Shown: positions 15,449 through 23,870 of the stretch, piece by piece
Layout of the letters: each line of letters begins with the position of its first letter
How positions within the stretch are numbered: position 1 is the first letter of the stretch
Origin: CAYRVF01 sp964427535
GTDB lineage: Bacteria; Chloroflexota; Ktedonobacteria; Ktedonobacterales; JADMIN01
NCBI GenBank assembly: GCA_964427535.1
Contig: CAYRVF010000027.1
Location: forward strand, 1-44,139
Direction: 5' to 3'
DNA length: 44,139 nt
Translations under genes and position numbers: made by a program
The notes under the pieces: model-generated
Databases searched by the model: none
What the model was told of the DNA's origin: nothing
Seen by the model: the letters and a program-made list of their open reading frames with translations, nothing else

Positions 15449-18337
15449 TCAGGCGTTCCCTACCGTGAACCCCGTAAACTCCGGGGCCACCTTACCCGCC
15501 TTCGCGACGTAGACGCCCCAGGCGGTATATGCCGCTGTCCCCACCGTCGTGTCGGGACCGTTGAGCAGCGCCATACCCTGTGACGTCGTCACGCCAGCCT
15601 TGCCAGCGGCGGGTGCCCACGACCCGACACCATGCCAGGTTGAGCCGTCACTACTGGCGCTGGCAGTGAAGACGCCGCCCGTCCGCGTGATGCGGAGCCA
15701 GAGCGTCCCTCCGCTGCCCACCGAGACCGGCGCGCCGCACGCGCTCTTCTGCTCCGCCTGTGCGCAGACACTCACCGCACCACTACTAGTGGTGCCAAGC
15801 GTGAGCCATGTGCTCTCGTCAAGATAGAGCACCAGCCCCGCCGTGGCATCCGCAGGAGTGCCAGCTGGCATCCCCACGTGAACGCTGAGTGTCGCGTCTC
15901 CAGCCACCGCCTGTTGCAGCAGCGCCGCCGTACCAGACGCCCCCGCCCGCAGCGAGAGTCCGCTAGCGCCTTGCGTGGCCTGAGCGTCGGCCGCGGAGAG
16001 CGACCAGCGCGCGTCGAGCGGCATGCCGGTGAAGGCATCTGAGAACGCACCGGTGGCCGCTCCCACGCTCAACGGTAGCACGGCGGCCGCGCCACTGCCA
16101 GGCTTTTGCGAAGTATCGCCGCCAGGCAGCATCGTAGATACAGCAGAAGTCGTGCCAATCGCGCGAACGCCCTTCGCATCGGCACTCACGAGCACGCTTG
16201 CCGCAGGAGCGAGCGCAATCGCGACCCCTCCAGAGGCCGTCGTCGGCGAGGTAGACGCGGATTTCGGCGCGGTGAGCGCGTCCCACACCGGCGTTGTCGC
16301 GCCAGAGGTCGCGGGATCGGCGAGGAGCGCGCCTTCATATGTGCTGGTCGCGGTCTGCAGGTAGAGATGCACGAGGCTCCCGAGCGCCGCGCTGGCTGTG
16401 CTGCTCCCCGTGGCCGATGGGGTGTAGCCGTCGATGGCGACGCCCGAATCGGACGCGGGCACCGCGACGCCACCGAGTAGCGCGGTCGCTGGAGCGGGCT
16501 CGGCGACCTGCGTCGTGGTCCATCCCCGTTGCGCGTTGGCCAGTCGAAGCCGCCAGATGTGCCCGGCCGTGTCGAGCGCGAACACGTCGAGCGGCGTGTC
16601 GGTGAAGAGGCCGATGGTGGCATGCCCCTGCGGCACCTCAGGCACGGCTAGCAGTGGCGCGGTCAGTTTGACGCCGGCCAGCGAGCGACGCAACCCGAGC
16701 CAGTCGCTCCAGCCTGCGCCGGTACCGTCGCCCGCGCCCGTCTCGCTCCACAGACGCTCGTAGAGCACGCCGTCCGTGCCGAGGGCGAGCACGAGCGGAT
16801 CGCCGGTTCCCGGCGTGCCCACCACGAGCGGACTGCCGGTGAGCGTCACGCCGCGTGGCCTGCCGGCCATGAGCCAGTTCCCCGGTTCTCCCGCTGGCCC
16901 AGCGCGCCACCACAGGCTGCCATCCGTGCCCAGTGCGACCACCGCGATGCCACTAGAAAACAGCGCCGCCGACGGCGACCCGGTCAGCTTGACGTGCCCG
17001 GGGATGCCGAGCGATGCCCATGACGGACCAAGCTGTGTTGGTGCGATGCGCACCGCGTAAAGGCTGCCGTCGCTGCCGATCACGAATGTGTGGCGGGTGC
17101 CATCTGACATCACCACCGATGCGGGGGTCTGGCCACTCGCCACCGTCGTCCCTGGCGGCGAACCGAGACTGCGTACGTGGACAGACGGCGTCGCTCCGGT
17201 CTGGGGAGACGTCACGCCCGCGAGCAGACCATCCTCGCGCCACGTCAGATCGACGACCGCGCCGTTCGACACGACGGTGCCTGCCGTCAGCGGCGGCAGC
17301 ACGACCGGCTTCTGCTGTGCAGGCGGCGTAGCGGCGGGAGCTGCGGTGGCCGCGGGTGCCGGCGAGCCCGGCGTTTGGGGCGGCCGTACGGCCACAGCCT
17401 GCGTGTGCGTGCTCGGGAACACGCCGGTATTCTTTGTGGAATGTAGCCAGCCATAGGTAGCGCGCGTCGAGCCCATCGTGCTCGGCCAGCGATACGTCGG
17501 CAGCGAATAGGCGGGCCGCGCCGTGCCGCTGACGATCCATGAGCTACCGCTATGCGCGAGCGCGAGCGTATCAGAGGGGTGGTCTTGCGTGCCCCACAGC
17601 ACATTCTGCTCGGCAGTCGTGATGATGCCGTTCTTCACCGATGCCACGACGCCGATATGGCCTCCGTGCTGCCCGTCTGGGCCAGCGGGCCAGGGCTGCC
17701 CCGCGCTGTTCACACTGCCCCACACCAGGATATCGCCCGCGACCGGCGCGTGACTTGAGCCGTTCGGGTACATGACGAAATCGGATGGGTGGTTCGCGGG
17801 CAACCAGAGGTCAGGCGCGTTCCCCAGCCATGCGCCAGGATTATCGCCGAATGCCCACGCGGCAAAACGGTCCACCAGCTCGACGCACTGGAAGGTCCAG
17901 CCGTAGCCATCGCTGGTCGGTTGCCCAGACCCGCAGCCCGCCGAACCGTTCGCCAGAAGTCGCGTGCAGCTGACGCCCCCTCCGCCTCCAGCCACCATGT
18001 TCACGCCATTCGAGCAGACATCCACGCCGAACCAGCCGCCGGCCGCGCCGTGGCCGGGGAGCACCGTCCGCCCCCAGCTTGGGCCGTTGGTCGCGGAGGG
18101 GCTGACGCCCGCGAGCACCGCGCATGAGGCGTCGGCGGAAATGGTGCGCGCGGATTGGGCATAGACGTTTGGCAAGGCCGGAAGCGCTGTGAGCATCGTC
18201 GTCAGCAGTGCGAGCGCCATCGCGGCGCCGACCAGGCGACCACGCCGTGACGAACGGAAGCCTCGCCGCAATGAGGCCCAAGGACGACGGAAGAATGACG
18301 TAGACTCGCGATGGAACCGGATGAATTGTCCGCTCAC
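15449..18337 (-). CDS. Secreted CHAP-domain protein with propeller-like and DUF1349-like regions
   Basis: A 962-residue exported protein. A basic N-terminus and hydrophobic segment (about 35-60, ending VYAQS) form a signal peptide or anchor. A CHAP amidase/peptidase domain follows (about 100-275), with the catalytic Cys151 in FQCVE and His227 in HGGHIGVV, and EQN at 243-245 as third residue. Such domains cut peptidoglycan peptides or amides. A Pro/Ala/Thr linker (about 320-350) leads to repeated blades of the LGTDGSLWWR / LGTDGVLYERL kind, resembling fucolectin or tachylectin-type propellers. The C-terminal 180 residues (AFSDAFTGMPLDARW onward, with GGTLWLRITRTG) look like a DUF1349/concanavalin-like sugar-binding domain. 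It begins with GTG at 18337, nine bases after AAGGGG. It probably remodels the cell wall or binds surface polysaccharide. Confidence 0.85.
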   Translation of the reverse strand: MSGQFIRFHRESTSFFRRPWASLRRGFRSSRRGRLVGAAMALALLTTMLTALPALPNVYAQSARTISADASCAVLAGVSPSATNGPSWGRTVLPGHGAAGGWFGVDVCSNGVNMVAGGGGGVSCTRLLANGSAGCGSGQPTSDGYGWTFQCVELVDRFAAWAFGDNPGAWLGNAPDLWLPANHPSDFVMYPNGSSHAPVAGDILVWGSVNSAGQPWPAGPDGQHGGHIGVVASVKNGIITTAEQNVLWGTQDHPSDTLALAHSGSSWIVSGTARPAYSLPTYRWPSTMGSTRATYGWLHSTKNTGVFPSTHTQAVAVRPPQTPGSPAPAATAAPAATPPAQQKPVVLPPLTAGTVVSNGAVVDLTWREDGLLAGVTSPQTGATPSVHVRSLGSPPGTTVASGQTPASVVMSDGTRHTFVIGSDGSLYAVRIAPTQLGPSWASLGIPGHVKLTGSPSAALFSSGIAVVALGTDGSLWWRAGPAGEPGNWLMAGRPRGVTLTGSPLVVGTPGTGDPLVLALGTDGVLYERLWSETGAGDGTGAGWSDWLGLRRSLAGVKLTAPLLAVPEVPQGHATIGLFTDTPLDVFALDTAGHIWRLRLANAQRGWTTTQVAEPAPATALLGGVAVPASDSGVAIDGYTPSATGSSTASAALGSLVHLYLQTATSTYEGALLADPATSGATTPVWDALTAPKSASTSPTTASGGVAIALAPAASVLVSADAKGVRAIGTTSAVSTMLPGGDTSQKPGSGAAAVLPLSVGAATGAFSDAFTGMPLDARWSLSAADAQATQGASGLSLRAGASGTAALLQQAVAGDATLSVHVGMPAGTPADATAGLVLYLDESTWLTLGTTSSGAVSVCAQAEQKSACGAPVSVGSGGTLWLRITRTGGVFTASASSDGSTWHGVGSWAPAAGKAGVTTSQGMALLNGPDTTVGTAAYTAWGVYVAKAGKVAPEFTGFTVGNA

Positions 18338-18412
18338 AGTGCGCTACCCCTTCCCCCCGGCACGCATGCCATCCGTTGTCCTCGAGCAGCACCAGCCACT
18401 GCCCGCATCCCA

Positions 18413-19297
18413 CTATTCCGCCGCGTCACCCGAGACATTCGCCACATCGTCCAGCATCGCCTGCTCGCTGTCAAGCACGTACCTGTGCAGCGCGTGTGCG
18501 ACGCCATCGTCGTCGTTCGATGTCGTCAGCGCCTTCGCCACCGAGCGCACCCGGCGCGGGGCGTTCGCCATCGCGAGACCCAATCCGGCGGCCCGCAGCA
18601 TCGAGATATCGTTCAGCCCGTCGCCGATCGCCAGCGTTTGCTCCGCTGGGATGCCGAGCAGCCTGCCGAGTGTCAGCAGCGCCGCACCTTTCGAGGTCTG
18701 CCGCGAGAAGACCGTCAACTCGGCCATGCCATAGCTGCCCGCGAGCAGCAGTTGGCGGGCAAAGCCAAGCGGCGCGAGTTTCGGCGCGACGACACGCAGC
18801 ACCGGCAGCGGTCCAAACGCGACGATGCGTAACGGATCGGGCTGACCGGTGCAGAGCCGCTCGATTGGAACCATCTCGACTTGATCGGGATACGATCGGA
18901 AATAGTCCGCCGTCCACTCGGGGTGCGTCGGGCACACACTCGCCCGCAGCCGCTCGTCGTCCGCGCCGCCATATTGCGCGACGGGTTGCAGCCCGTAGCC
19001 GTGCATCAGCTCAGCCGCGCGCTGTGCCTCCGCCGCCGCTAGCGGACGCACCGCGAGCACCTCACCCGAGGGGTAGTGTTGCACGATGGCACCGTCATAC
19101 AGGATGAGAGGCCCGTTCAGATCGAGTGCAGACGCGATGGGAACGGTGCCGGTCCAACGACGAGAGGTCGCCAGCACGAAGCGTGTGCCCCGCTCGACGG
19201 CCGCACGCACCGCGTCACGTGTGCTGGCGCGCACGACGCCCGATGGATCCAGCAGTGTTCCATCCACATCGCAAGCGACCACCCGGTACACCGCCAT
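18413..19297 (-). CDS. HAD-superfamily (Cof-type, subfamily IIB) phosphatase
   Basis: A 294-residue HAD hydrolase that removes phosphate from small molecules such as sugar phosphates or flavin nucleotides. Motif I is VVACDVDGTLL, with nucleophile Asp10 and acid/base Asp12; motif II is the Thr/Ser in VLATSRRW; motif III Lys lies in SRQTSKGAALLTL; motif IV is AIGDGLNDISML. The large C2B cap between motifs II and III, and the GxxxA-(A/P) pattern at the end (GLAMANAPRRVR), are typical of the Cof subfamily. It lies 75 bases upstream of the CHAP gene on the same strand, without a clear functional connection. The ATG follows GAGGATGG closely. Confidence 0.9.
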   Translation of the reverse strand: MAVYRVVACDVDGTLLDPSGVVRASTRDAVRAAVERGTRFVLATSRRWTGTVPIASALDLNGPLILYDGAIVQHYPSGEVLAVRPLAAAEAQRAAELMHGYGLQPVAQYGGADDERLRASVCPTHPEWTADYFRSYPDQVEMVPIERLCTGQPDPLRIVAFGPLPVLRVVAPKLAPLGFARQLLLAGSYGMAELTVFSRQTSKGAALLTLGRLLGIPAEQTLAIGDGLNDISMLRAAGLGLAMANAPRRVRSVAKALTTSNDDDGVAHALHRYVLDSEQAMLDDVANVSGDAAE

Positions 19298-19344
19298 TCC
19301 ATCCTCGATTCACTTCCCACCACACGGGCGGCCAGCCACACCTA

Positions 19345-19737
19345 CTAGGACGCGGATTGAGCGGGACCCGTTCCATGCGGAGGACGAAGGAGCCAGCGCC
19401 AGAACACAGCGTAGAGCACCCCAAGCGCCACGAGCACCACGGTCGCGATGGTGAGCGCCATGTCGGCACGCCCACGCCAGAGCGTGAAAATAGCGGTGCT
19501 CGGCGCACCGGTATATGCGCGAAGCGTCTCCATCCCAGAGACGATCAGTTCGGCGATGCCACTACAGACAAACCACGCTCCGGCGAGCGAGGCCACGAAG
19601 ATGCCAGGGCGCCGCCAGCGTTGCCGGGATGCGGCCGAGAGGACCAGAGCCGCGCCCACAACGATCTGGCCAACGCCGAAGAGGAGGGAGAGGAAGAGAG
19701 AAGGAGTCGTGTGCGTGATCCTCGTCGTAGTGATCAT
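19345..19737 (-). CDS. Small polytopic membrane protein of unknown function
   Basis: A protein of about 130 residues with four predicted helices: LFLSLLFGVGQIVVGAALVL, GIFVASLAGAWFVCSGIAEL, a third around MALTIATVVLVALGVLYAV and a weaker continuation. A Trp-Arg-Trp-rich polar end follows. I do not recognise a family. The start is uncertain: the ATG at 19737 gives a compact membrane protein but its GGAG is immediately adjacent, and the frame is open to a GTG at 19785. It lies 47 bases upstream of the HAD gene on the same strand and may share its transcript. Confidence 0.6.
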   Translation of the reverse strand: MITTTRITHTTPSLFLSLLFGVGQIVVGAALVLSAASRQRWRRPGIFVASLAGAWFVCSGIAELIVSGMETLRAYTGAPSTAIFTLWRGRADMALTIATVVLVALGVLYAVFWRWLLRPPHGTGPAQSAS

Positions 19738-19940
19738 CTCCGCGAAAACATTGTTTGCTCTCCGGCTCGCCCTGTCAAGTGGCACGTATCTCGCGGCGCT
19801 CTTGAACTGTCAAGCCTACCCCTGGCACTCACCGGCTGGTTCGTGCTATTGCTAAAGCGAGGCGACGCAAACTCGCACGCTCCATGCGCGGACGCACATA
19901 CCTCCAGCACCGGCAACGCCCCACAGAAAGGACGAGAGCA

Positions 19941-20660
19941 ATGGATCTCCACGGCGTGCAGTTCACCTGGCTCGGCCACGGCACAAGTCTGATTCGGACG
20001 CCCGAGGGCAAGACGATTCTGGTTGATCCGTGGGTGCAGACCAATCCCGCCTGCCCCGACGACAAGAAGCAGCTCGGCAAACTCGACGCGATGCTGATCA
20101 CCCACGCGCACGGCGATCACATCGGCGATGCCGTCACAGTCGCCCAGCAGTCGCGGCCCGACCAGGTGGTAAGCATTGTCGAGCTCGGTGCCTGGCTACA
20201 GAAGAAGGGTGTTCAGAACATCATAGCGATGAACAAAGGCGGCACGATCGACGTCGCCGGCACGCGTGTCACGATGGTGCATGCTGACCATAGCTGCGGC
20301 ATCACCGACGGTGACCAAATTCTGTACGGCGGCGAGCCCAACGGCTACGTGGTTGACGTCCAGAACGGCTTCCGTCTCTACTTTTCGGGTGATACCAATG
20401 TCTTCGGAGATATGCGCCTCATCGCCGAACTCTATCGGCCTGACGTCGCGATCCTGCCGATCGGCGATTTTTACACGATGGGGCCGCGCGAGGCAGCCTA
20501 TGCGGCACGTCTGCTGAACGTGCGAGCGGTCATTCCCACGCATTACGCCACCTTCCCCGTCCTCACGGGACGCCCCCAGGCGCTCCGCGAAGAACTCGGC
20601 AAGCTCAACCTGAGCAACGTCGAAGTCGTCGATATCCACCCGGGGCAGACGATTCGCTAA
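19941..20660 (+). CDS. UPF0173 metal-dependent hydrolase (metallo-beta-lactamase fold)
   Basis: A 239-residue protein of the metallo-beta-lactamase superfamily, close to the YtkL/UlaG-like UPF0173 group. The metal site motif HAHGDH is at residues 55-60. The N-terminal block FTWLGHGTSLIRT and KTILVDPWVQTNP is characteristic of the group. Later ligands are seen in VHADHSCGI, YFSGDTNVFGDM (the bridging Asp) and PTHYATFP (the last His). It is cytoplasmic and its substrate is unknown. The start ATG at 19941 has AAGGACGAG upstream; the frame runs open further but without homology. A short GC hairpin follows the stop. Confidence 0.9.
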   Translation: MDLHGVQFTWLGHGTSLIRTPEGKTILVDPWVQTNPACPDDKKQLGKLDAMLITHAHGDHIGDAVTVAQQSRPDQVVSIVELGAWLQKKGVQNIIAMNKGGTIDVAGTRVTMVHADHSCGITDGDQILYGGEPNGYVVDVQNGFRLYFSGDTNVFGDMRLIAELYRPDVAILPIGDFYTMGPREAAYAARLLNVRAVIPTHYATFPVLTGRPQALREELGKLNLSNVEVVDIHPGQTIR

Positions 20661-20663
20661 CCA

Positions 20664-20682
20664 GGCGGCGGATTTCGCCGCC
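20664..20682 (+). terminator. Short GC hairpin after the UPF0173 gene
   Basis: GGCGGCG and CGCCGCC enclose a GATTT loop, starting three bases after the stop codon. There is no T-run, so termination would be weak or Rho-assisted. Confidence 0.45.
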
Positions 20683-20711
20683 CGCACGCATCGGCTCTGG
20701 CCACGCTAAAA

Positions 20712-20720
20712 TGCTATACT
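20712..20720 (+). promoter_or_regulatory. Candidate extended -10 promoter for moaA
   Basis: TGCTATACT matches an extended -10 element (TGnTATAAT). It lies 46 bases upstream of the moaA ATG; the -35 region is poor, as expected for extended -10 promoters. Confidence 0.4.
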
Positions 20721-20766
20721 GCATGAAGCATCGCGAGAAGAGTCGTCGAAGTAGCGGGAGAAGCGC

Positions 20767-21840
20767 ATGACCGACAACGGAGGTCGCCAGCAGGCGTCGC
20801 GACTCGATCTGGCGGAGGTCGCCGATCTGGAGGCGGTCCCGATGACGGGGCCGCTGGTGGACAGTTACGGCCGCCGCATCAAGAACCTGCGTGTCTCCGT
20901 GACGGACAAGTGCAACTTCCGCTGTGTCTACTGCATGCCCGCTGAAGGGCTGCCGTGGCTCTCGCGCGCCGAGATACTGACGTTCGAGGAGATCGAGCGC
21001 TTTGTGCGCATCGCGGTCCGTGCGGGCATCGAACAGGTGCGGCTGACGGGCGGTGAGCCGACGGTACGCCGCGACATCGCCGAACTCGTCCGCATGCTCA
21101 ACACGATTCCCGGCCTGCGGAGCCTCAGCATGACGACGAATGGGCTGCTGCTCGGCAAGCTCGCCGCTCCGCTCGCCGAGGCGGGACTGACGCGCATCAA
21201 CGTCAGCCTCGATTCCCTCGATCGCGAGCGTTTCACCCAGCTCACACGTCGCGACCAGCTCGATCAGGTGCTCGCCGGCCTCGAAGCGCTGGAAGCCTAT
21301 CCCAGCATCGCGCCGATCAAGATCAACGCCGTAGCGATGCGCGGCTTTACTGAGGCCGAGGTGCTCGACTTCGCCCGGCTCGCGCGCCGCAAGCCCTACG
21401 TCGTCCGCTGGATCGAGTTCATGCCGCTCGACGCCGACCAGATCTGGCGCAAAGACGACATCCTGACGGGCGGTGAGATTCGCGCGATCATCGAGTCGGA
21501 GTTCGGCCCGCTCGTCCCGATCACTTCAGGCGATGCCTCCGAGACTGCCCGCCGCTACACCTTCTCCGATGGCATCGGCGAGGTCGGCTTCATCAACCCG
21601 GTGAGTGAGCCGTTCTGCAAAGATTGCGACCGCATCCGCATCACCGCCGATGGCCAGCTCCGCACCTGCCTCTTCGCCCTCATTGAGACCGACATGCGCG
21701 CGCTACTCCGCGCCACCGACGACGACGCCGAGATCGAGCGCGCGCTGCGCCTGGCGGTCTGGCAGAAAGAGCTGAAACACCACATCAACGACAAGCAGTT
21801 CCAGCGCACTACCCGTTCCATGTCCATGATCGGCGGGTGA
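20767..21840 (+). CDS. moaA: GTP 3',8-cyclase MoaA
   Basis: Radical SAM enzyme that, with MoaC, converts GTP to cyclic pyranopterin monophosphate, the first step of molybdenum cofactor synthesis. The SAM-binding 4Fe-4S cluster ligands are Cys49, Cys53 and Cys56 (CNFRCVYC). The substrate-side cluster ligands are Cys284, Cys287 and Cys301 (FCKDCDRIRI ... LRTCLF). LTGGEPTVRRDI follows the family's GGEP motif, and the protein ends in the conserved Gly-Gly tail needed for activity. Its 357 residues include an N-terminal extension of about 30. GGGAG precedes the ATG. No other moa/moe genes are in the window, and no molybdenum-cofactor riboswitch is evident upstream. Confidence 0.96.
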   Translation: MTDNGGRQQASRLDLAEVADLEAVPMTGPLVDSYGRRIKNLRVSVTDKCNFRCVYCMPAEGLPWLSRAEILTFEEIERFVRIAVRAGIEQVRLTGGEPTVRRDIAELVRMLNTIPGLRSLSMTTNGLLLGKLAAPLAEAGLTRINVSLDSLDRERFTQLTRRDQLDQVLAGLEALEAYPSIAPIKINAVAMRGFTEAEVLDFARLARRKPYVVRWIEFMPLDADQIWRKDDILTGGEIRAIIESEFGPLVPITSGDASETARRYTFSDGIGEVGFINPVSEPFCKDCDRIRITADGQLRTCLFALIETDMRALLRATDDDAEIERALRLAVWQKELKHHINDKQFQRTTRSMSMIGG

Positions 21841-21897
21841 CCGAAACCGCTCGGACCTCCTCCTGCTCAGCTAGCCAACCCGAAGGCACGCATGTCC

Positions 21898-21943
21898 GCC
21901 ACAGTGCCCCTTCCCTCGAGGGAAGGGGGTTGGGGGTGAGGTC
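21898..21943. repeat. G/C-rich palindromic intergenic repeat, copy 3
   Basis: Best-preserved copy of the three-member family. CCCCTTCCCTCGAGGGAAGGGG (21907-21928, 22 bases) is a perfect palindrome, followed by the GGT-TGGGGGTGAGGTC right end. It lies between the convergent stops of moaA (21840) and cobO (21947), ending three bases before the latter. Confidence 0.75.
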
Positions 21944-21946
21944 GCC

Positions 21947-22483
21947 TCAGAAGTCGATGCCCTTCTTCGCCTTGAGGCCCTTCTGATACGGGTGCTTGAT
22001 CTCGCGCATCTCGGTCACCAGGTCGGCCATCTGAATGATGTCGGGGTGCGCGGAGTTGCCTGTCAGCACGAGGTCCAGACGCCGCGGGCGCTCGGCAATC
22101 AGCCGCTTCACGTCGTCGACCGCGATCAGCCCCATGTCTACGGCATAGTTGATCTCATCCAGAATGACGAGGTCGTAGGCGTCGGTGGCGATCTTCTCGC
22201 GGGCCAACGCGAGGGCGTGCTGGGCCGCCGCTTCATGCGTCTCGATCGGCTTGTCGTCGTCGATGATGCCGACGAATCCCTCACCGCCGCGCACCAGCTC
22301 CACCTCCGGCGCGAGCCGCTTCAGCCCATCCAGCTCGCCGTAGTGCCAGCTTCCCTTGATGAACTGGAGAATCAGCACGCGATGGCCATACCCGGCGGCG
22401 CGCACCGTCATGCCCAGTGCCGCCGTCGTCTTGCCTTTGCCCCCGCCCGTATACACGATCAGCAGTCCACGTCCGTGGCCCAT
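21947..22483 (-). CDS. cobO: Corrinoid adenosyltransferase CobO/CobA type
   Basis: Adds the 5'-deoxyadenosyl group from ATP to the cobalt of a reduced corrinoid. The 178 residues show the P-loop YTGGGKGKTTAALG (GGGKGKTT at 13-20), VLILQFIKGSWHYGEL, the Asp-Glu of DLVILDEINYAVDMGL, LVLTGNSAHP and the closing EMREIKHPYQKGLKAKKGIDF-like tail. These are typical of the CobA/CobO/BtuR family. It is the last gene of the btuF-btuC-btuD-cobO run, four bases after the btuD stop and with AGGAG upstream, so imported cobalamin is adenosylated by a gene on the same riboswitch-controlled transcript. Confidence 0.95.
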   Translation of the reverse strand: MGHGRGLLIVYTGGGKGKTTAALGMTVRAAGYGHRVLILQFIKGSWHYGELDGLKRLAPEVELVRGGEGFVGIIDDDKPIETHEAAAQHALALAREKIATDAYDLVILDEINYAVDMGLIAVDDVKRLIAERPRRLDLVLTGNSAHPDIIQMADLVTEMREIKHPYQKGLKAKKGIDF

Positions 22484-22487
22484 GAGG

Positions 22488-23870
22488 TCAGTCTCCTTTC
22501 TCAGCGGTTCCGTGCCCGAGCGCGGTGACTACCGCGGCCGTCACGCTACCTGGCGCATCTGCCCACATCGCGCCCGCCTCGCCCAGGGCACGGTACAGGT
22601 CGATGCCACGTCCGCTAAAGTCGCGCGCCTGGATGTGCTCGAATGCCGGAGACTCACCCACCATTGTGCCCGCGCCTGGCTCCAGCACGACGGTCGGTGT
22701 GCCAGCATGTGCCGCCGCCAGTGCTGCCTCGAACGCGGCGATGTTGCCGGGACCAAGCGGCGCGGGACAGCATACGATCACCTCCGCGCTCGCCAGGCGC
22801 TGCTCCAGCGCGAGCAGGCTAGCGGAGGAGACCGGCGCATAAGGCGGCTCCGCGATCACCTCCGTCGCCAGCCGCTGGGCCAGCGCATAGTCGCTATCAC
22901 CGATGTTCAGCGGACCCGCGCCAAAGCCGATACCCGCGTCGGCCAGCGCGCGCATCACGATCTCGCCCGAACCGCCACCGGCCAGCACATGCACTGGAGT
23001 AGCCGCGCCGGTGGACCTCGGTCCTACTGTCTCCACCACGACGCCCGGCGGCAGCACGCTGAGATGCGTCTCCCCACGCAGGATGCCCACGCGCACCGGC
23101 GTTTCATAGACTGCTGAAAGCAGTTCGCTCTCCAGCACGCGCGCAGGCGGACCATCTGCCACGACGCCCCGATCGAAGAGCACCAGGCGCGGAAAGTAGC
23201 GCGCGGCGAGGTTCAGGTCGTGCAGCGCGGCGATGACCGTCAACCCACGCTCGGCGTTCAGACGCCGTAGCAGATCGAGCACCTCGATCTGATGTTTGAT
23301 GTCGAGATGCGCGGTCGGCTCGTCCAACAGAACGATGCCAGCATCCTGGGCGAGTGCGAGCGCCACCAGCACCCGCTGCCGCTCGCCGCCGCTCAGCTCG
23401 TTGAAGACTCGCTCGCCGATCTCGGCAGCGTGCGCCACCTCCAGCGCGGTCTGCACGGCGGCACGGTCGGCCGCACGCTCCCCACTGCCTAGCGCGCCGA
23501 ATGGACCGGCGTGGGGTGTCCGTCCCATCTCGACCACCTGACGCACCGTGTAGGCGAACTGGACAGAGAACTCCTGCGGTACGACCGCTACACGCCGGGC
23601 GATCTCGCGCCTGCCCAGCCGCCGCACGTCGTCGCCGCGCACGCACACGCGCCCTCTGTCCGGCCGCAGCACCCCTGCCGCCAGCTTGAGCAGTGTCGAC
23701 TTCCCCGCGCCATTCGGGCCGAGCAGCGCCAGCATCTCGCCTTGCGCGACACGGAGCGTCACCTGCCGCACGGCCGCCCGCCGCTCGTAGGCGAACGAGA
23801 CATCCTCGAAGGCGAGCGCGTCCGGCGCGCGTGCCGTCTCGGAGCCCATCGCGTCCTGCACGTCTACCAT
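22488..23870 (-). CDS. btuD: Cobalamin ABC importer ATPase BtuD with fused C-terminal domain
   Basis: Energises vitamin B12 uptake with BtuC and BtuF. The ATPase part (about 1-260) has Walker A GPNGAGKST at 51-59, the Q-loop Gln99, the signature LSGGERQ at 159-165, Walker B IVLLDEP at 179-185 and the switch His217. After a linker there is a second domain (about 290-445) starting PVHVLAGGGSGEIVMRAL, with GPLNIGDSDYALA and VIVCCPAPLGPGNI. It looks like a Rossmann-type alpha/beta domain and is absent from E. coli BtuD. I recall similar extensions on BtuD proteins of halophilic archaea but cannot verify it. The ATG overlaps the last codons of btuC, implying coupled translation. Confidence 0.9.
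   Translation of the reverse strand: MVDVQDAMGSETARAPDALAFEDVSFAYERRAAVRQVTLRVAQGEMLALLGPNGAGKSTLLKLAAGVLRPDRGRVCVRGDDVRRLGRREIARRVAVVPQEFSVQFAYTVRQVVEMGRTPHAGPFGALGSGERAADRAAVQTALEVAHAAEIGERVFNELSGGERQRVLVALALAQDAGIVLLDEPTAHLDIKHQIEVLDLLRRLNAERGLTVIAALHDLNLAARYFPRLVLFDRGVVADGPPARVLESELLSAVYETPVRVGILRGETHLSVLPPGVVVETVGPRSTGAATPVHVLAGGGSGEIVMRALADAGIGFGAGPLNIGDSDYALAQRLATEVIAEPPYAPVSSASLLALEQRLASAEVIVCCPAPLGPGNIAAFEAALAAAHAGTPTVVLEPGAGTMVGESPAFEHIQARDFSGRGIDLYRALGEAGAMWADAPGSVTAAVVTALGHGTAEKGD

Noticed and set aside
20661..20766. Molybdenum cofactor riboswitch before moaA
   Set aside because: The gap is only 106 bases and shows one small hairpin and a promoter-like element; the conserved aptamer stems are not present.
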